From: Kiloniella laminariae
GTDB taxonomy: Bacteria > Pseudomonadota > Alphaproteobacteria > Kiloniellales > Kiloniellaceae
Reading direction: 5' to 3'
DNA: 64,000 bases
Assembly (NCBI RefSeq): GCF_027214005.1
Contig: NZ_JAPWGY010000001.1
Span: 62,001-126,000 of the forward strand
This document shows positions 62,683 to 64,000 of this stretch, piece after piece (the first letter of the stretch is position 1; each line of letters opens with the position of its first letter). Below the pieces are notes generated by a model that was given only the letters and a program-made list of their open reading frames with translations, was not told the DNA's origin and did not search any database. Position numbers and translations under genes: made by a program.

Positions 62683-62869
62683 CTTTACAGGCGATTTTAC
62701 CAGAAATTCTACATAGGAATTGCAGTGTTCCACGTCACGAGATCTCAAGCAGGTAAATGTGGCGGGGCTGATTTCTTGGTGAGTACGAAAGAACAGTGTA
62801 AAATAGGTGTCACCAGAAGGGGCGTGACAAGATTTCTTCACCACAAGATTTTTCAATGAAGGAAAGTTT

Positions 62870-63337
62870 ATGGATCGATTGGGTTTGGAAAATGACCTGC
62901 TGGTCGAACTGCTTCACTATTGGAGCAAACAGGCCCTTCCCGGATGTTTACCCGGAAGAAAAGATATTGATCCGCTTGATATCCCCCACCTGTTACCCTT
63001 TTGCGAACTGATTGATGTGGAAAAAGAGCCTCTGGATTTTATCTATCGCTTGCTTGGAACAAAAATTGATCACATAACCCGTGAAAAATACACTGGCATG
63101 CGAGTCAGTGATATTCCGACCCAACGTGCGCCGAGCCTGATTTTTGATCTCTACAGTCAAGTTGCAAAGAGCGGGAAACCTGTGCGGGCTGTTTTACCCT
63201 ATGTTGGCGAAAAATTAAAAACCAAGGAAGTAGAATGCCTGGTCCTGCCCCTTGCCGCGAACGGGCAGGATGTTGATATGCTGTTGGGGGGGATTGCACT
63301 CTCGAATATGGAAGTTCGGCTGTTGGCGGGTTTATAG
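62870..63337 (+). CDS. PAS_5 (DUF1457) domain protein
   Basis: Encodes 155 residues of a single PAS-type domain: ELLHYWSKQALPGCLPGRKD (near residues 13-32), DPLDIPHLLPFCELIDVEKE, and FIYRLLGTKIDHITREKYTG. It is a family common in Rhodospirillales, usually as free single-domain proteins. It may sense a ligand or redox state, or bind a partner. No output domain is attached. Confidence 0.83.
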   Translation: MDRLGLENDLLVELLHYWSKQALPGCLPGRKDIDPLDIPHLLPFCELIDVEKEPLDFIYRLLGTKIDHITREKYTGMRVSDIPTQRAPSLIFDLYSQVAKSGKPVRAVLPYVGEKLKTKEVECLVLPLAANGQDVDMLLGGIALSNMEVRLLAGL

Positions 63338-63535
63338 TTTATCGTGCTGGTTTCACTAATTCTCCCGACCAACTGCATTGCATTGTTGGTGGGACAAAGC
63401 CGGAGGCCGTGCATCGAAGAGTTCTCTTCGCTAGGATCCTCCGGGTGTCTTGTCTTTGTACGTCTACTGTAAACAGTCGACGTAGACGAAGAGGTGTTTG
63501 CCCCGTAGCCAGGTGGTAGGGCAGTAGGGCGGCGA

Positions 63536-63907
63536 TTAGTCCCAGGACCCATCCCGGGCGTTGACCAGATGGATGACAGATGAAGGGCTGGTAACCCAAT
63601 AGCCGTCGAAGGTCTCGCCCAGATCCTCGATCTCGTCACATCTGATGACACCGCTATCCGACAGGACCCTGGCGGCTGCGGCAGTATCGTCGGTCACGAT
63701 TTCCAGCCATAATTCGGCTTGGCTCATAGTGGGCACTTTGTCGATCCAAAGGTTGTTTGATCCGAATTTAAACCCGACGGAATCACCGGCGGGTCCAGCG
63801 ATCTGCTCCAGGCCGAGAAGGTCGCGGTAGAACCCAACTGTTGCGTCGTACTGATGCGGAGGTACCTTCATCGCGATGTTCTTGCCACCAGAAAATTTGG
63901 GGGTCAT
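63536..63907 (-). CDS. VOC family glyoxalase-like protein
   Basis: Encodes 123 residues from ATG 63907 (GGGAG eight bases before); ATG 63913 is too close to that site. KVPPHQYDATVGFYRDLLGL (near residues 14-33), VGFKFGSNNLWIDKVPTMSQ and AELWLEIVTDDTAAAARVLS show a VOC fold. The metal-binding pattern of glyoxalase I is incomplete, so the reaction is open. A 15-bp tandem repeat lies directly upstream. Confidence 0.78.
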   Translation of the reverse strand: MTPKFSGGKNIAMKVPPHQYDATVGFYRDLLGLEQIAGPAGDSVGFKFGSNNLWIDKVPTMSQAELWLEIVTDDTAAAARVLSDSGVIRCDEIEDLGETFDGYWVTSPSSVIHLVNARDGSWD

Positions 63908-63922
63908 TTTCATTTCTCCCTG

Positions 63923-63961
63923 TTCTGTTTTATTGGGTTCTGTTTTATTGGGTTCTGTTCC
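63923..63961. repeat. 15-bp tandem repeat upstream of the VOC gene
   Basis: TTCTGTTTTATTGGG occurs at 63923-63937 and again at 63938-63952, with a partial third copy (TTCTGTTCC) to 63961. It lies 10-54 bp before the VOC start, so it may hold the promoter or regulator sites, or be a slippage repeat. Confidence 0.6.
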
Positions 63962-64000
63962 TTTGGCTTGGCGAGGGCAGATCTTTGGCCAGCAAGCTCG

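Noticed and set aside
63461-63488. Inverted repeat CGTCTAC/GTAGACG between the PAS_5 and VOC genes
   Set aside because: The 14-base loop and absence of a U-tract make both terminator and operator calls unconvincing.
1-64000. CRISPR arrays, insertion sequences, prophage or toxin-antitoxin pairs
   Set aside because: No repeated spacer pattern, transposase, integrase or paired small toxin genes were seen.

Overview
The window is chromosomal DNA of an alphaproteobacterium, probably of the Rhodospirillales in the broad sense. Three things point there: the block carA-carB-greA divergent from yqeY-dnaG-rpoD; families typical of that class (DUF4169, DUF2269/DUF4166, a PAS_5 protein, a SleB-type cell wall hydrolase); and moderate GC with tightly packed genes. 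No phage, insertion sequence, CRISPR array or plasmid function was seen. The species cannot be named from the sequence.

Layout. 1-9.4 kb: end of a spermidine synthase gene, a YceI lipoprotein, a LysR/MFS divergent pair, a soluble transhydrogenase, an ada operon, and a type-II tryptophanyl-tRNA synthetase preceded by a Trp-Trp leader peptide and attenuator, then OsmC and an alpha/beta hydrolase. 9.5-13.9 kb: a LysR regulator and an operon for a threonine aldolase, an SMP-30 lactonase and a uronate-dehydrogenase-like enzyme, facing a divergent Lrp/AsnC regulator. 13.9-17.7 kb: a four-gene Mla/Mce-type lipid transporter. 17.8-22 kb: CYTH protein, solute-binding protein, orphan GAF histidine kinase, TauE/SafE permease. 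22-32 kb: a gamma-butyrobetaine-hydroxylase-like dioxygenase, an aminotransferase, a MocR regulator and a complete polyamine-type ABC transporter with two binding proteins, one a Tat substrate.

32-46.4 kb: mixed genes (gcvR-like, ung, elbB, LysR, ubiH-like, AsmA-like, an 830-bp AT-rich gap, SleB hydrolase, DUF4169, oligopeptidase B, histidine phosphatase, YqhA, a secreted amidohydrolase). Two genes in this stretch, a VOC protein and a LysR regulator, are each interrupted by a single-base frameshift. 46.6-58.5 kb: the conserved core (greA, carB, carA, yqeY, dnaG, rpoD), then an ASCH protein, an RNase Z-like hydrolase and a CAT-anticodon tRNA. 58.6-64 kb: a methyltransferase, YghU, a saccharopine-dehydrogenase-like/DUF4166 pair divergent from DUF2269, a PAS_5 protein and a VOC protein.

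The most notable system is at 6.9-8.1 kb. A 16-residue leader ORF with tandem Trp codons overlaps mutually exclusive hairpins ending in an intrinsic terminator, just upstream of a TrpRS of the auxiliary type. This reads as ribosome-mediated attenuation of a second tryptophanyl-tRNA synthetase by charged tRNA-Trp supply.
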